Shown piece by piece: positions 44,778-57,557 of a DNA stretch of 64,000 nucleotides. This DNA comes from Adiantum capillus-veneris (taxonomy: Eukaryota; Streptophyta; Polypodiopsida; Polypodiales; Pteridaceae). The position numbers were made by a program, and so were the translations under genes. Positions within the stretch are counted from its first letter, which is position 1, and each line of letters starts with the position of its first letter. The notes beneath the pieces were generated by a model that did not search any database, was not told the DNA's origin, and saw only the letters and a list, made by a program, of their open reading frames with translations. The DNA lies in contig CM043942.1 of the NCBI GenBank assembly GCA_014529385.2, positions 106,967,141 through 107,031,140 of the forward strand, given 5' to 3'.

Positions 44778-47386
44778 TGATAGCCGTTTTTTGGCTCTTT
44801 GTAATTTCCATAGTGAGTTACCTCACCCTATCAAATCAATCAAACAATGTGGTTACCCTCACCTTTTCACTGTATATAGGTGTGTGTGAGTTAGGGAACT
44901 TTTTCCATATCTTTTTCATAAACCCTCAATTAGCTAGTCATTGGGCTAGTTGAGCCAAAAATAAAAAATAAAAAATAAAAAATATAAGTATATTATGACC
45001 CATTTGCGTGTAAATATTTCATTGTATATAGGGCCTAAATAAAAGGATTTTTCATAATTATTTGGTATTTATTTAAATATTTCTACCTAGGGTGTGTTAT
45101 TTATGCTATGTACATTGACTCACCATTACCATATTTTTTCTTACCATTTTGCATACTCTTTATTCCATATAAAAATAATCTCATGCAAGCTTCTTTTAGT
45201 TTTTGTGTAACTCCATCCCAACAAAAATCCAAAAAAACTAGTTCTATTTATGTGTATATTTTTTCACGATTGTGATTTTTTCCTTTCTACATCTATTCTC
45301 TATTACTCTCATAAGTTAGGCCACCACAAATATTCATCTTTTTATGGTAGAGTTATAATGAGAGAGATTTATCTTGACCCCTTTATATTTTTTCCACCTA
45401 TGTTATTTATATTTGACATGTATATATTCTTTTTAGACCCATCAATAATTAATTTTCTCAGTTGTACTATTCACTTATATCATGATCTCAACAATATCTT
45501 CAATTATAGACCTACCAAATAAGGTCAAGGGTATGTGGCATGCAGGCATGCACTATGGAGGGCTCACTCTTGGAGGCATTCAAAAGAATCAACCAAAGAA
45601 GGACCCCACAAGGACTTTGTGCAGTGGAAAAAGACAGTCGGTTTTGCTAAATTTTTAAAGGTCACTTGCTCTCCGAATTTGAAAAGGTGATACAAACAAA
45701 AGTTGTAGCTCATGGACTAACCTTTTACTTCAAATTTTTTCATATTTTTTTGAGCTACGAGCTGTGAGCTATGATTTTATTGGTGGACCCCAGTTTGCCC
45801 ATGCTATGCAGCCACACTCCCTCTTCCACTTTATCATTTTTCTCTTTCACACACACTTCTCCACTCATCATCCCCACCTCTCTCACCACTCTTCTCTGCA
45901 CCCTACTCACCTTCTTCTCAACCTTGAAGAATAAGAGAAACCATGGTGAATTCATGTCTCCTACACACACTTCCATTCCAAAATTGACCACCTAGTCTCA
46001 TTTTTCCTTATCCATATTACCCATATCTATCAAAAAAACTATAAAATTCAGCCTCTTCTCTTGAAACACAGCATCATGGTGATTGATTACTCATGTTCAC
46101 TTACCTTGGCTCCCAAGGAAGGTCAAGAGTGGAGAAAAAACGTACTATCAAAGCTAGTAGACCATCAACAAGCGTCAAAATTGATCCTACTCAAGACACT
46201 TGGAGCATCAACATTGTAAGAAATCCATATTTTCTTACCTATTAAGAGTTTTTTCTTCCTTATTTGTATCCTACTTGGATACTTCCATTGTAAATATCCA
46301 ATTCCATTTGTAAATCAATAAAAATACTAACTTTACTAATTTACTAACACTAACCTACTATGAAAAGTCCTATCACCTCTACTTCTCTCCTCTCTCTTCT
46401 TCATCTATCCCCACCAACTTCTTGATAATTCCAATGAAAAATAAATTAGATAAGTGCTGAAAATCTAACCCAGCCATGGTCAGAGGAGTAGCCCTAGCCC
46501 TAAAAATTGCTATAAAAGGAGGGTGTACCTAGCACAAAAGGGGGGAGCCATAAGCAAGAGCACTATGCTATAGCTTGAGAAGCCAAGCTCAACCTCTTTA
46601 GAAGGAGCTCTTGAGTGGAAGCTCATTGTCTTATGCATGTGCATGTGTTGTAATATGGGTGATTAGCAAGGGAACTCTATGCCAGTGTAAGAGAGAGAGT
46701 GATCATTCAATTGAGAGTAGGAGATCTATCATTTCTCCTACTAGTGTAAGCCCAACATTTGCTGAATCAAGGAGGGTGGATTTGGACTAAGCTTGGATAC
46801 TTTGTCTCTCTGCCAACGTGAAGAAATGGACAACAATGATGTGTAAGTGTCTTGGCGTTTTTTTTTTAAAAAAAGTTCTTGATAGCTTGTCTCTAGGTGT
46901 TGTCATCAATTTAGCCATAAATCCCACATACTGTAAGAGGGCGACAGGGTGGAGAGGACTCCCCTGGCCTTAAGACAGTGACTGGGGTGGTTTTTATTGT
47001 GATGTGTTGTGGTGTAATTTACTCATGCTATGTTTAACAAATAGTAATCTCACTTTGATTGGTCATGACAGATTTGTAAGAAGGTATTAATGCAAAAAGC
47101 ACCCCCTCCCCTTTCTCTCTCTTTCTTACATATATAATTGTGTTTGCTTGATCATTGTCGATACATTTCAAAGCAGCCCGAGCATTATCTCTCTCTCTCT
47201 CTCTCTCTACGCGTCCTAGCTAGTTCGCATCCAAAACTAGGTGGTGCCCCAAATTTGTGTAGGGTTAGGTTGCGGGTTTGTGTGTGTGTTAGTTTTTTTT
47301 TCCAACCCCAATCCAATTGAGCAGCACGGGAGCCTAGAAGAGTGCTTAGAGGCCACTCTTCTTGTTGCCTGCCCCAGACCGCCTCA
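44778..47386 (+). repeat. 3' LTR of the Tat/Ogre-like element
   Basis: Pairs with 35319-37973. Carries the TATA box at 46511-46519. Followed by CTATT, supplying the right-hand target repeat. Confidence 0.9.
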
Positions 47387-50380
47387 CTATTCTAGTGCAA
47401 TTTGACAACTACAAATGACTTTATATGTTTAAACCAAGAAACTGTGAATTTTTTGGGCTCCCTAACTCTTTTAAATCTCGTTGCTTGAACTCTATCTTGA
47501 TATATTTATCGTGCAAAAACTCTTGAAAATCTTGAGTTCTCCATAATAACATTGAAACCAAGGTTTTAGGCACCCCAGTTGTGTATGTACCACGTACTTT
47601 GATACATTTAGTTCATCTACATGGAAAGTTTGATATTATTTGAGATTTTGAATGCTTATGTGTCAAGAATGAAAATATGAAAGTTTTCTCTTATGCAGTT
47701 TTGAATATTTTAAATGATCCAATAATTGCTGCATACCAAAGGCCTTCTACTTGCCACCTTGAGTGCTCAATGGAAAGGGCAAGCAATGTATCAATTTCTA
47801 AAACTCACAAATACATTAGAAACATATTTTTCGTTGTATACAACGATATACTTGAAATGGCTATAGCAAACACATGGAACTTTCCATTATTTTATATACT
47901 CCAAAGTGAATTTTTTTGCACATGAAACTTTCAATTATCTATAGAAAAATTATGGAGAGTCACCTAGAATTTTCTACAAGGTCGCTTCATTTTTTCTTGA
48001 GCTTATAAAGGTGATCTCTTGAAAGCGTCAATCGCTATCTTACGAGGGTCAACTTAATGAGTATAGTTCTTGATCATAATAGACTCTAAAATGCAACGTT
48101 ATATGTTTTTAAGACCCTCTAGATAACATATTTAAGCATATCAAGAGGCTTTTCTTAAATAAACCATCTAATGCAAATAGCATTTAATTTAAATTTGTTA
48201 AAAAAGGACACTTTATGTGTCCTGTTTTGGTACCAAAATAGTGCTAATGGCCTCTTCCCTAGTGAGAAGGTGGTTGCGTGGGTCGGGGCGAGGCGCGGGG
48301 GGGGAGGGGGGGGGGGGGGGGGGGATGAACTTGGAACCTCTAAGTTTCCCTCCTTTTCGAACCGGTTTTGGAAAAACTCGAAAATTTTTTTAAAAATATT
48401 TTTTTTTCAAAAATTAAAGATTATTGTCAAAAAAAAAATTTCTTAACCTCGAAAAGTCAAAATGTGCACCCCAAATCCCTAAAATTTTAAAATTTTAAAA
48501 AACTTTTGAAACATCATTTTCTACTCTCCAAAGCCCCCCCAAAACTATTCCATACCTAAAAGTGATTTTCCCTCTCTAGATCTCTTTTCCAAGCCCTCCT
48601 CGGTTGCAACCATCGCACTCACCCTCTACTCCAACACTATCTCTCTAATATCGTATTCATTGTAGCAGTAAGGAAGCTAGTCTTTGCTCACCTCTCACAT
48701 CCCATTTCCACACCAAGCAAGGGTCATTCACCTTCTTCTATCTCCATTGCGGCACCAACCATGCTCCACCCCCTCTCTGCCACTACCACCTCGCATTGGC
48801 ACAGCAAGCAAACTCTTTCCCTTTCTCCCACCTACATTGTTGAAACAAACAAGGTCCTCCTCTTCCTCCTAATTTCCTTTACTCGTACTCATGGAAAGAT
48901 CCACTCCGCGAAGGTAGCCAAAGGATGAGGTCACATCATTTGCATGCCACAACACAAGAGATATAGAAGCAGTTGCATGTGGCAGAGGAATATTTCCAAT
49001 CCATGCAAGTCAAGGATGTGACTTTAAGGATGCCTATTCGAGTGAAAAATTCCCTCCTCTCATGAGACAAAATTTTTGGATGTTGTGAAGTCGACTTAGA
49101 TGCTAAGGGAAAAAGAGAGGAGAAGGACAAGGTGCAAGAGATCATTTCTATCTTACTTTCAAAGTTGTTTGTTTTCATCTGAGCTGTCTTTTCCTTACCC
49201 TTCATTGGTTTATGGTAGGATGTCTTAGAGCTTGATGAGTTTACAACACGAGCAAGTGGCAAGCGGATGGCCTTCGGATCGCAGTCCTCCCTTTTTGATT
49301 ACATAGGAAAACTTCCCCATGGTGATGTTTTTGTTGTACACAATGAGTTTACTCCCCAACGTAATTTCATGACGTTGTCTTTGAAAGTCTTGAGAAAGGT
49401 GTTGTACTTGAGAACCATTTCCCAAAATGCTCATCAACTCTTCCTAGTATGCAATGCATTTGACACTAGCTTTTGTGGCAAAGTGCTTGCCCAGATAGGG
49501 ATATACGCTTTTGTTGGCTCAATTGACTCTTGGTCAAGGATTTGTCTTATGCACAAGAGAGACGCCAAGAAATGGACAAGAAAATTATGGGCTCTTCAAA
49601 TAAATGATGTAACATCCTTGTTTCAAAGTATTAATGAAATATATGCAGTTGCCTATCTAACTTGTACATTCTTCTCATTTACGTTTCAATGTTTTAAAAA
49701 AATCTTGAACTTGTGTCGTCAATTGGTAACGGGTGTCTTTTTTGCTATGCCAAGCTACTCATTCTAACTGGTGCTTCACTTAAGGGGTAGGGAAAGAATG
49801 GATGCATGGCTTGGGGGGGTCACTTAATGATTATGTGACTATCACGTGAGTGCAACTGAAGGGGTTAATAAACTTCTTTTTTTCTTACATTTTCACAAGG
49901 GTAGCTTGTGAGAAAATTTTACAGATTGAAAAGGAAAAGGGTGCTTTTTGAATCATGTTACGTTTATGGTTTGAGAATCTTCTTGTCATTCTGGTTACGG
50001 TTTTCAAATCATGGTACATTTCTTGCTTGAAAATGTTCATAACGTTATACTTGTGGTTTTCAAGTCATGTTTTAGTTATGGTTAGAAAATCTTCATGTCA
50101 TTGTGCTTATGGTTGAGAGTAGACATTATGGTTATGCTTTTGGAAACTTGTCATGCTTAAGCTTCTGATTTTGTGGTCTTCTTATGCTTACAATTTTTCT
50201 CATCTGTACTGAATGTACCTCTGGCTCTTTAGCATCAAAATGTAGGTAAAGTGCGGTTGCTTTTGCACTCTTCCTTTGGGTGGAGAGGAATAAATTACAG
50301 AATAGTACTCAATCTCTTACCCCTTGTAGCTTGTTGAGTTCATCCTCTTGACACCTTGATGCATGAGCTTTATGTGCCGA
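47387..50380. other. Mostly non-coding spacer; one unassigned ORF
   Basis: Contains a poly-G tract (48297-48324) and AT-rich DNA. Plus-strand 49267-49767 encodes 166 residues ('YIGKLPHGDVFVVHNEF', 'LVCNAFDTSFCGKVLAQIG', HKRDAKKWTRKLW) of amino-acid makeup plausible for a protein fragment, preceded at about 48950-49060 by EAVACGRGIFPIHASQG in another frame. I recognise neither; they may be one decayed gene. 49900-50150 holds imperfect repeats of 'ggttttcaaatcatg'. Confidence 0.35.
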
Positions 50381-50420
50381 GCTCAGGTCATTTGACTGGA
50401 CATTAGGTTTGAAGGCTTGG

Positions 50421-50428
50421 TATATAAG
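50421..50428 (+). promoter_or_regulatory. Candidate TATA box of the 5' LTR
   Basis: TATATAAG followed by GC-richer sequence. It lies about 460 bp before the part of the LTR shared with the 3' end. No counterpart is seen in the 3' LTR. Confidence 0.4.
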
Positions 50429-50883
50429 CTGAAACCTAAGGCTTTGTAAGGAACACATTTACGTTATCTCAATTAATATACAGTCGTGGGTTCTGTAGCA
50501 CAGAGTAGTGAGCTTCACGCACACACACCGTCGCGCACACTAATCACATTGCAGATATGAGAGTGGGAGCGTGTTAGCATCGAGGAGCTCTCCGTGTCGG
50601 CGCAAGCAATGCAAGCCGAGGATCACATCGTGAGCCCACATGCTACTACCAGCTATATTTGGTCGTAAGTACCTCAAATGACATCCGATCTAAATGATCA
50701 AGTAGTCGTTAGAATCAACGCAAGAAGCTCTTCATGTTGATGTCTTTGTAGATCATTTTCGGACACTTTGGAAATTACTATTTTGAGCCTATCGCGACAG
50801 CGATTAGAGGTCTTACAGTTATGGTTTTCAGGGTTTAGGTGTTTGGCCATATAGGATATGTCCTTGTGAGTCTTGCCCTCCGA

Positions 50884-51138
50884 TTTCGAGTCATTCCGAT
50901 ATGATTTGAGACTGTTTCGAGCTTGTAGTGTTTCGTAGGATGCGTTGTCTTTTTCTTTGCTTTATGGTAGTTTTGTGGTAGGATTAGTGACTATAGAGTG
51001 TTGTTATGTCTAGCCCAGGGTTGACAACCCAGAGATTTCCTCCATGTCCTAGTCGGGTCAGCTACGTCCTCGGATTGACAGTTCGTTGGTCTGTGTTCTC
51101 GTTGTGCTCCATCGTCCGTCGCGGCGTACCCGCTAACA
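50884..51138 (+). repeat. 5' LTR, part matched by the 3' LTR
   Basis: 'tttcgagtcattccgatatg' to 'cgtacccgctaaca' matches 60831-61086 with about 20 differences. Upstream of 50884 the two LTRs no longer match. Confidence 0.85.
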
Positions 51139-51139
51139 T

Positions 51140-51157
51140 TGGCGCCGCTACCGGGGA
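51140..51157 (+). other. Primer binding site
   Basis: TGGCGCCGCTACCGGGGA one base after the LTR end. It is two changes from TGGCGCCGTTGCCGGGGA, a primer site common in plant Tat/Athila-type gypsy elements. Confidence 0.8.
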
Positions 51158-51729
51158 CGAAGCGCCTACACTAGCATAGGCCGCATCACTCGTGTTTGAT
51201 AGTATAGCGTTTCTCTAGAGTTTTCTAGAGTGTTGTCACCATTTGCCTTCTTAGAGGGAATTCAAAGAGCGGATCTCTTGACTGAGGGATAGCCAGGGAG
51301 CGTGCGTCTCGCCGAGGTGGTCCACCATGAGGTTGATGTATGGTTATATTATTTTGTTGTGTGTTTAGATTAGGTTTTATGGTTTGTGTGTTTGATTGTG
51401 ACTTATGGTTGTGAAGAACTTGAAAGAGAAAAAAACACAAAGAAAAACGCAAAAAGGTAAGCAGGAGTCTGTTTGCTTGCCAGAAAGAAAAAACAAACAT
51501 TCAACCATCCAAAGTAGGACTTTAGGTAGTGTAGGACATCTGATGTTGATCTAGAGAAATTTTGACATCAAAATGTGCTTGAAAACGCAAAAGGCGGAAT
51601 TGTGTTGATTATGGTAAAAGTGCTCTAAAGTGGTCGTTTGAAAGCCGATTTGAGTGCTTGTTTTTGCATTGGAGACCTTAAGGTAGGGGGCAAACACTGA
51701 TTTGGTCCAATCCAAAAAAAATAATTAAA

Positions 51730-53380
51730 ATACCCAAAAAACAAAAATCTGAAACCAAATCTGCAATTTTCAAAAAAGTTTGACCTCAAGACCTTGTTTT
51801 GCATATGCTTTAGAGTTTGTATGTGAAATTTCAAAGCATTTGCATCAGTGCTTGTGCATCTAAGTGGGAATTTGCTTTTTTTTAGTGTAAGGAAGTGAAC
51901 TGTGAAATGCTTGAATCCAAAAGAAAAGAAGTCCAAATTGAATGAAACTTTGGGGATAGGCTTCTAAGGGCATTGGGAACCAAACTCTCCAAAAACAGAG
52001 AAAAAAATCACTTCCCAGTGGCTCTCTGCTCAGTCTATTGCGATAGACTGGTGAATTGGAGATAGACTCACAATCAAGAAAAACCCCTCATAGAACAAGT
52101 AAAACACATCAATAGAAGGGTGCTCTCGAAAATTGAGTGTACTTGGACACCTACTTGACAACCAAACCTCAAGTCTAGTGTTTAGAGTCTAAGTTCATAG
52201 ACAAATTGGGTAAAGGGACTTGACCAAATTTCGAAACCTTGTGAAACTTGGTCTACATGATCTATAGAGGGTAGGGAACACATCTGTGAAGAGAAAATTT
52301 GAAAAAAGTATCATTTTAGCATACTTGGTGAGTCTATCGCGATAGGCAAAGAACCCAGTAATAGAAACCGAATTTTTCAAAAACCTCTATGGCATAGCTT
52401 GGAAAGGTGCTATCAAGGACACATACAAATTTTGAAGTCATTTGGACATCAGAAAGTGGGTCTAAGACCATTTGAGAGGATTCAACTTGTAGAAAACACC
52501 AGATCTGGTCTAACTGACAAAGTAAAAATCCAAACCACTTGAAAATTGGTAGGAGGACTAAGGAGAGGTGTTGGAACACAATGGTATAGTCAAAGTTCAA
52601 GTTTGACCTATAAAAGGGGTACTTGCTGAGCCTATCGCGATAGACTCAAAGCAAGGACAAAGAAATTGAAATTTTCAAAACCCTCTGGAGCATAGCTTGC
52701 TTAGCCTCTCAGGAGGTTACACTGAAAATTTGGTGGATTTTAGACATTGGGAAGTAATCCTAAGTCTATTTTCTAGTGATCAGATAGACTCGGAATTCTA
52801 GAGTTGGAGTTAGAGAACTAAGAAAAACTCCAAAACAAGTGGAAATTGGTGAGCAAGGTGTACAGAGCATAGGGAACATAGTGGTGAAAAGAAATCTGGG
52901 AAATTTTCAAAACTGAAGAATCTGTTGAGTCTATCGCGGTAGACTGAGGCTTTTTCACAGAAATTGAAATTTTTGAAAATTGACCTTAGGGCCTTGTTCT
53001 ACATGTTGTTGTGAGCCTATGGTTAAAATTTGAGTAAATTTGGAGCATTGGAAGTGCATCTAAGTGGATTACTTCACAAGATCAGAAAAGAAACTGTTGT
53101 TTGATGCAAGTTACAAAGGGAAGTATTCCAAATTGGTTGAAACTTGGTGAGTAGTATCTCAAGAGAAGGGGAAACTCAAATCTGTAAAAACAGTTGAAAA
53201 ACTGTATCCCAGTAACACTCTGGTGAGCCTATCGCAATAGGCTTAGGAATTCACTGTAGAGAAATCAAAATTCAAATCTGACTTCATATTTGGGTGCAGA
53301 AGGTCCATTATACCCTGTACACAAAGTTTGAGTGCATTTGGACATCTGCAAGGGGTACTTGGCGAGCCTATCACGATCGA
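51730..53380 (+). repeat. ~299-bp diverged tandem repeats with CTATCGCGATAG core
   Basis: A motif of form GAG(C/T)CTATCGCGATAG(A/G)CT recurs at about 52031, 52330, 52628, 52927, 53225 and 53363; the first five are 298-300 bp apart, the last 138 bp. Between them related phrases recur in order: 'gaaattgaaattttcaaaac', 'ctctggagcatagcttg', 'catttggacatcagaaagtg', 'gaaattggtgag'. Units are strongly diverged outside the core. The block fills most of the untranslated leader. Confidence 0.8.
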
Positions 53381-53841
53381 CAAGTTAGGAAAAAATTTTG
53401 AGATTTTTTTTTGAAACCAAGTATACCACTAGGTTTATCATTGCCTAAGGAGTGCACACACCAATTTTGGGCTCAAACTGACCACTTGCAAAAAGATCAG
53501 ATAGAGCAACTTTCCAAATTACATCTCACTGTTTTGGTCATAACTTTCACATCTAGACTCCAATTCCAAAAGTTTTTTTATCAAAACGTAGCTTGAGAGC
53601 AGCACTACAGATCTTAGAGTAAATTGACCAAAATGGTTGCCATTGGGATACACTTTGGTCAATTTTGAAAAAAACGTTGTTTAAGGCTTCAAAATGCATC
53701 CGGAAGTCATGGGTGTCTAAAACCGACAATTTGAGAGAATTGTGAGAAAACGCTCACAATTTTGGATTTTCTCTGATCAAAACACTTGAACACACTGAGA
53801 GAGGTATTACTACAGCACTAGAGCTGTTAAGACTAGAAGTC

Positions 53842-55930
53842 ATGACTACATCAGACTCGGACTCAACTTATACAAGCACATGGATTGCAGGGATAGATGA
53901 GCACCCGCCCAGAATAGATATTCCAAACCTACAGTACATAAAGACCAATTTTGTGGAGAGAGTTTGGACGTATAACCATGAAAGTGAAGGACTATATAGG
54001 TATATTAATGGAAATCAATTCAAACTTTACAGTTGCTTAGAGCCTTACCCAGATGAGCTGACAGAATACAAGCTCTTATATGTCTATACATACGAGGTCG
54101 ACTGACAATGGACATCTTTATTTGTTGACAATTATGGACGAGAATATAGAGCTGTAGAAAGCACAAATCCGCGAACCAAATTAGAGATGAATGTATATTT
54201 GGTCAATGAAGGACCTCAGATACATCCACCAAACGCAGGAACCTCTAAGAGAATTCCAAAGCGGGGACCACCACCTGGATTTCCTCCTAGAGTGATAACG
54301 AGAGATGAAATGATACCAGAGAGGAGTATGGTTCCATACTTTGCACCCCAAAGTATAAGACCATCTCAGATAAGAAAATGGATAAATAGAAAGTACAATG
54401 GCATAGGAGACCCATATTCCCATGTCTCGGCTTTCAAGAAAGTCCTATGAGAAGAACGAGTAGAGGACTTCCATATGCAGTATGAGGGTTTTGGACTTAC
54501 ATTGGAGGACAATGCACAAGCATGGTTTGAACTATTGAACCGGAGAGAGTTCACAACCATGGAGAAAATGTTGGATGAATTTGTTCAATAATTCACCAAG
54601 AGGGGCATAAAACATAACACCTTCCTAAGATTCAGGAATTTAAACAAGGCGAAACAGAAACATTACGACATGCAATACTGCGTTTCAAGAAATATGTTTC
54701 TAGATGTCCTTCCCAAGAGTTACCCATGCCAGAACATCAGATCCTATGCTTCATCAGAGGGCTTAGGAATGAGAATCTCCAAAAGGACCTATACATGAAA
54801 AGATACCAAACCTTGGAAGAGGTGACCAAAGTGGCAGTTGACCTAGTTGACAATTGCAAATTCTATGAAGAAGGTCAGAAGAAGATGAATTATGTGAGTG
54901 AGGAAAATAAAACCGCTGATCTTGAGGATCAAAGAGGGAATCTAGGACAAAACCAAGTAAATGTTGAGGAGCAAATCATAGAGAATGTGATGCAACGCAT
55001 CAACCACTCTGACAGAGTACCAGCCTATAGAGTTCCTCAATGACGAAGGTGCATGACATGTGGAGGGGACCATCCGACACAACATTGTCCTGACTATAGA
55101 CCTAAGACTCCACCAGGGTTTGAGCATGTTATGTCTCAACCGCCTAGATATCATCCTGTAGCGGAACAAGTGTTCTTAAGTGAAAGACCCATAGCTGCTA
55201 GAAATGCATATGTGAGTCATGAGCTTCAAACAGAAAGATATGTGGTAGATCAAAGGCCACTTCAAGGTCAATATCAAGTATTGCCACAACAACCAATACG
55301 TCCATGTGACAGATGTGGTAGTAGTGATCACTTGATTAAGGATTGTCCACACCATGATATCATGATAAATGTATATTGTAATGACTGTGCAATCACACAT
55401 ATGATTTTAGATTGTCCTAAGAATCCAAGAAAGAAAGGTAAAATGCAACCACATGTTACCTTTCCTTCTACCAGCAAATTAGAGAAAGAACGAGCCGCAA
55501 CAAAAGGAGAGACGACAACAACAACAGAGAAAGAAACAATTGCAAAAGAAGAGGTGCTTAAACAACAAGAAGATGAAAGTAAGCAAGTTGCTCCAGTAAA
55601 CGTTGTCACAAGAGCACAAGAAAAAGTGCAAGAGCAGAAGCCTACAGATGGAGAGACTAGTAAGAGTTCCAAAAGCCATAGAAACTCTAGACGAGCAAGA
55701 AGGACTAGAATGAAAGCGAGACTATAAAGGGATAAAGGAGAAGAAAAGGCTGTTACAGATGATTTGGAAACAACTCAAGAGCAACAGACACAGAAAAGGG
55801 AAGTTGAAACCCTTAAACCAGCTGAAGCACCCAAGAGTGCTAGTTCAGGAGGATTTGTCCTAGTGGACAAAGTGAATGAGTCTTAAGATGCGATTTTACA
55901 GGCTTATGAGGGTAGATTGTCAAATAGACA
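53842..55930 (+). pseudogene. Gag with three zinc knuckles
   Basis: Begins MTTSDSDSTYTSTWIAGIDE and meets stops near 54105, 54450 and 54590. The capsid-type core lies at 54400-54620 ('GDPYSHVSAFKKVL', EGFGLTLEDNAQAWFELLN). From 54726 one frame holds 'ILCFIRGLRNENLQKDLYMK', and from 55053 three knuckles in a row: CMTCGGDHPTQHC (CX2CX3HX4C), CDRCGSSDHLIKDC (CX2CX4HX4C) and CNDCAITHMILDC (CX2CX3HX4C). A charged Lys/Glu-rich tail follows. Most gypsy gags have one or two knuckles. Frames are damaged, so this copy is inactive. Confidence 0.78.
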
Positions 55931-55949
55931 GACCTTAGAATGAAGATGG

Positions 55950-57212
55950 ATGACTTATCCTTATCCTGAACTAGAGAAGAAGAGGCTAGAAATTTGTAAG
56001 CAGCTCATTGAAACTTCTCAAGCATTGCTAGAACCACCTCCACCAGAATTGAAGGATAGGATAATCACCTCAGTGCACAAAGACGAGAGCATTAAAGTAG
56101 AAGAATTTCCTAGAGAAGAAGTGGATCATAGGGAAGAACCACTGCCAAGGTCGCAAGACTCGAGGGTAGTCCAAAATACAACAGATGAATCAATGAGGGA
56201 TTTCCCACCCTATGTTCCTATAGTTGAGGAGCAGTGGCCAGAGTAGTTATGGAAGGCTGTACGAGATGCCCAAAAAAGAGAAGAGGATGCTGGACCAGCA
56301 CCATTTCCTGAAATCACATTAGATAGACCACAAATGAGTGTTGATGCGAGGTCATATCATGGTGACGTAGGATCGATAGCCTCCGAAGACAGTAGACCTC
56401 CATCGTTAAGAACTTTGCCACAATACATGGGAGATTTTGAGGCAAAGTCTAAGATTGTGAGAGTTCCATCACCAAGTCTAAGGGGGACAAAAGAATTGGA
56501 CACAAAAATTTTGACTGACTTGCTATCCACACCAGTGAAGTGCACAATTACGTTGGCAGAACTTTTGAAAATCAGGCCAAGTATGTGGACGGATATAGGA
56601 AAATGCTTGGAAAAAACTGGGATCAAAAGCCCGTTAAGGTTCCTCGAAAAAGAGCTAGATGAGATCGAGAAGCCTAGATCAATTGTAAGACCGGTACCTC
56701 TGAACAAATTAGGAGAGTACTGTGAAGGAGAAGATGGTAATGCCACTTTGCCTGTCCAGTACAATGGGATTGAAACGAAAGCTATACTTCACAGCGGAGC
56801 AAGGATTTCCATAGCAACAAAACGAATATGGGAGAAATGGGGTAGGCCCGCCTTTAGAACAACCAGAATAAAATTACAGTTAGCTGATGGGCATGTGGAA
56901 AGACCCATGGGATTGCTAGAAGCGATAGCGGTGTCTTTTTGTGGTATAGAGTATGCGCATACTTTTTCCATAGGTGACTTTGGCAAGAAAAATAACTATG
57001 AAATCATCCTTGGAAGACCATTCATGAGGCAACTCAAGATGGTACAAGATTCGGGTTATGATTATCTATACTTGAGACATGCTGAAACCACAACACGTGT
57101 AAATATGAGAAATCATAGTTACCAAGATGTAACTAGAACGGCCGTGGAAGATTTTGATTCTGCAACACAAAGTGGATCAACAGACCATCCGTGGATGGGC
57201 AAAAAGAAATAA
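55950..57212 (+). pseudogene. Linker and first protease domain, catalytic Asp changed to His
   Basis: 56334-57212 is open for 292 codons. It starts with a linker containing LLSTPVKCTITLAELLKIRP, comparable to the segment before protease in Tat-type elements. The retropepsin follows: LPVQYNGIETKAILHSGARI, RIKLQLADGHVERPMGL and NNYEIILGRPFMRQLKMVQD. The active site has H-S-G-A where D-S/T-G-A is required. 55950-56246 upstream is an acidic, proline-containing linker. Confidence 0.8.
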
Positions 57213-57218
57213 ATCTGG

Positions 57219-57557
57219 ATGTGCGGAGCATCAGAGTGTAGTGACTTTGGGAGAAATGAGAATGCCTTAGAGAGGGTCTTAGAAGATGATGCTTACATAA
57301 GAGAACCTTTTCCGGAAGAGGCGTTAGAACCGCTAGAATGGACTCAGATATTGGCTACTTTGGATGTCTACGTTAATGAGACCACACCAACAAAATTTTG
57401 CGATGAGAATGGGTATGACATAGTCCCCTACTACATGCTAAGGGTTATGTGTGAGACAGATGAAGAATCTGAGTATGATGAACTCAAAGTCAAGACAAAT
57501 GACTCTATGGGTGATCCTGCTTGTGATTCATATAATGAAGGGTCAGATAGGAAATAA
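57219..57557 (+). other. Acidic inter-domain linker
   Basis: 112 codons, rich in Asp/Glu (DDAYIREPFPEEALEPLEW, CETDEESEYDEL), no motif. It joins the two protease-like domains. Confidence 0.55.

Larger units (their letters stand above)
35319..47386 (+). mobile_element. Tat/Ogre-like Ty3/gypsy retrotransposon, 12 kb
   Basis: Very long LTRs (35319-37973, 2655 bp; 44778-47386, 2609 bp) begin TGATAGCCG and end GCCTCA, differing at a few percent of sites by eye. Target repeats are CTAT, or ACTAT if the terminal A is shared. Order: LTR, primer site, extra ORF region, gag, protease, RT, RNase H, a second RNase H, integrase, polypurine tract, LTR. The second RNase H and an extra ORF before gag are traits of the plant Tat/Ogre lineage. 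Stops in RT and before integrase make this copy inactive. Confidence 0.88.

Noticed and set aside
48171-48446. ORF with a poly-Gly run
   Set aside because: Created by the poly-G tract at 48297-48324.
48950-49767. Possible Argonaute- or RDR-like fragment
   Set aside because: A few suggestive phrases but no catalytic or domain motif I can anchor; left as an unassigned ORF within the spacer.
50421-50880. Treating all of 50381-50880 as confirmed LTR
   Set aside because: No matching sequence exists in the 3' LTR, so only 50884-51138 is supported; the rest is kept as a tentative boundary.
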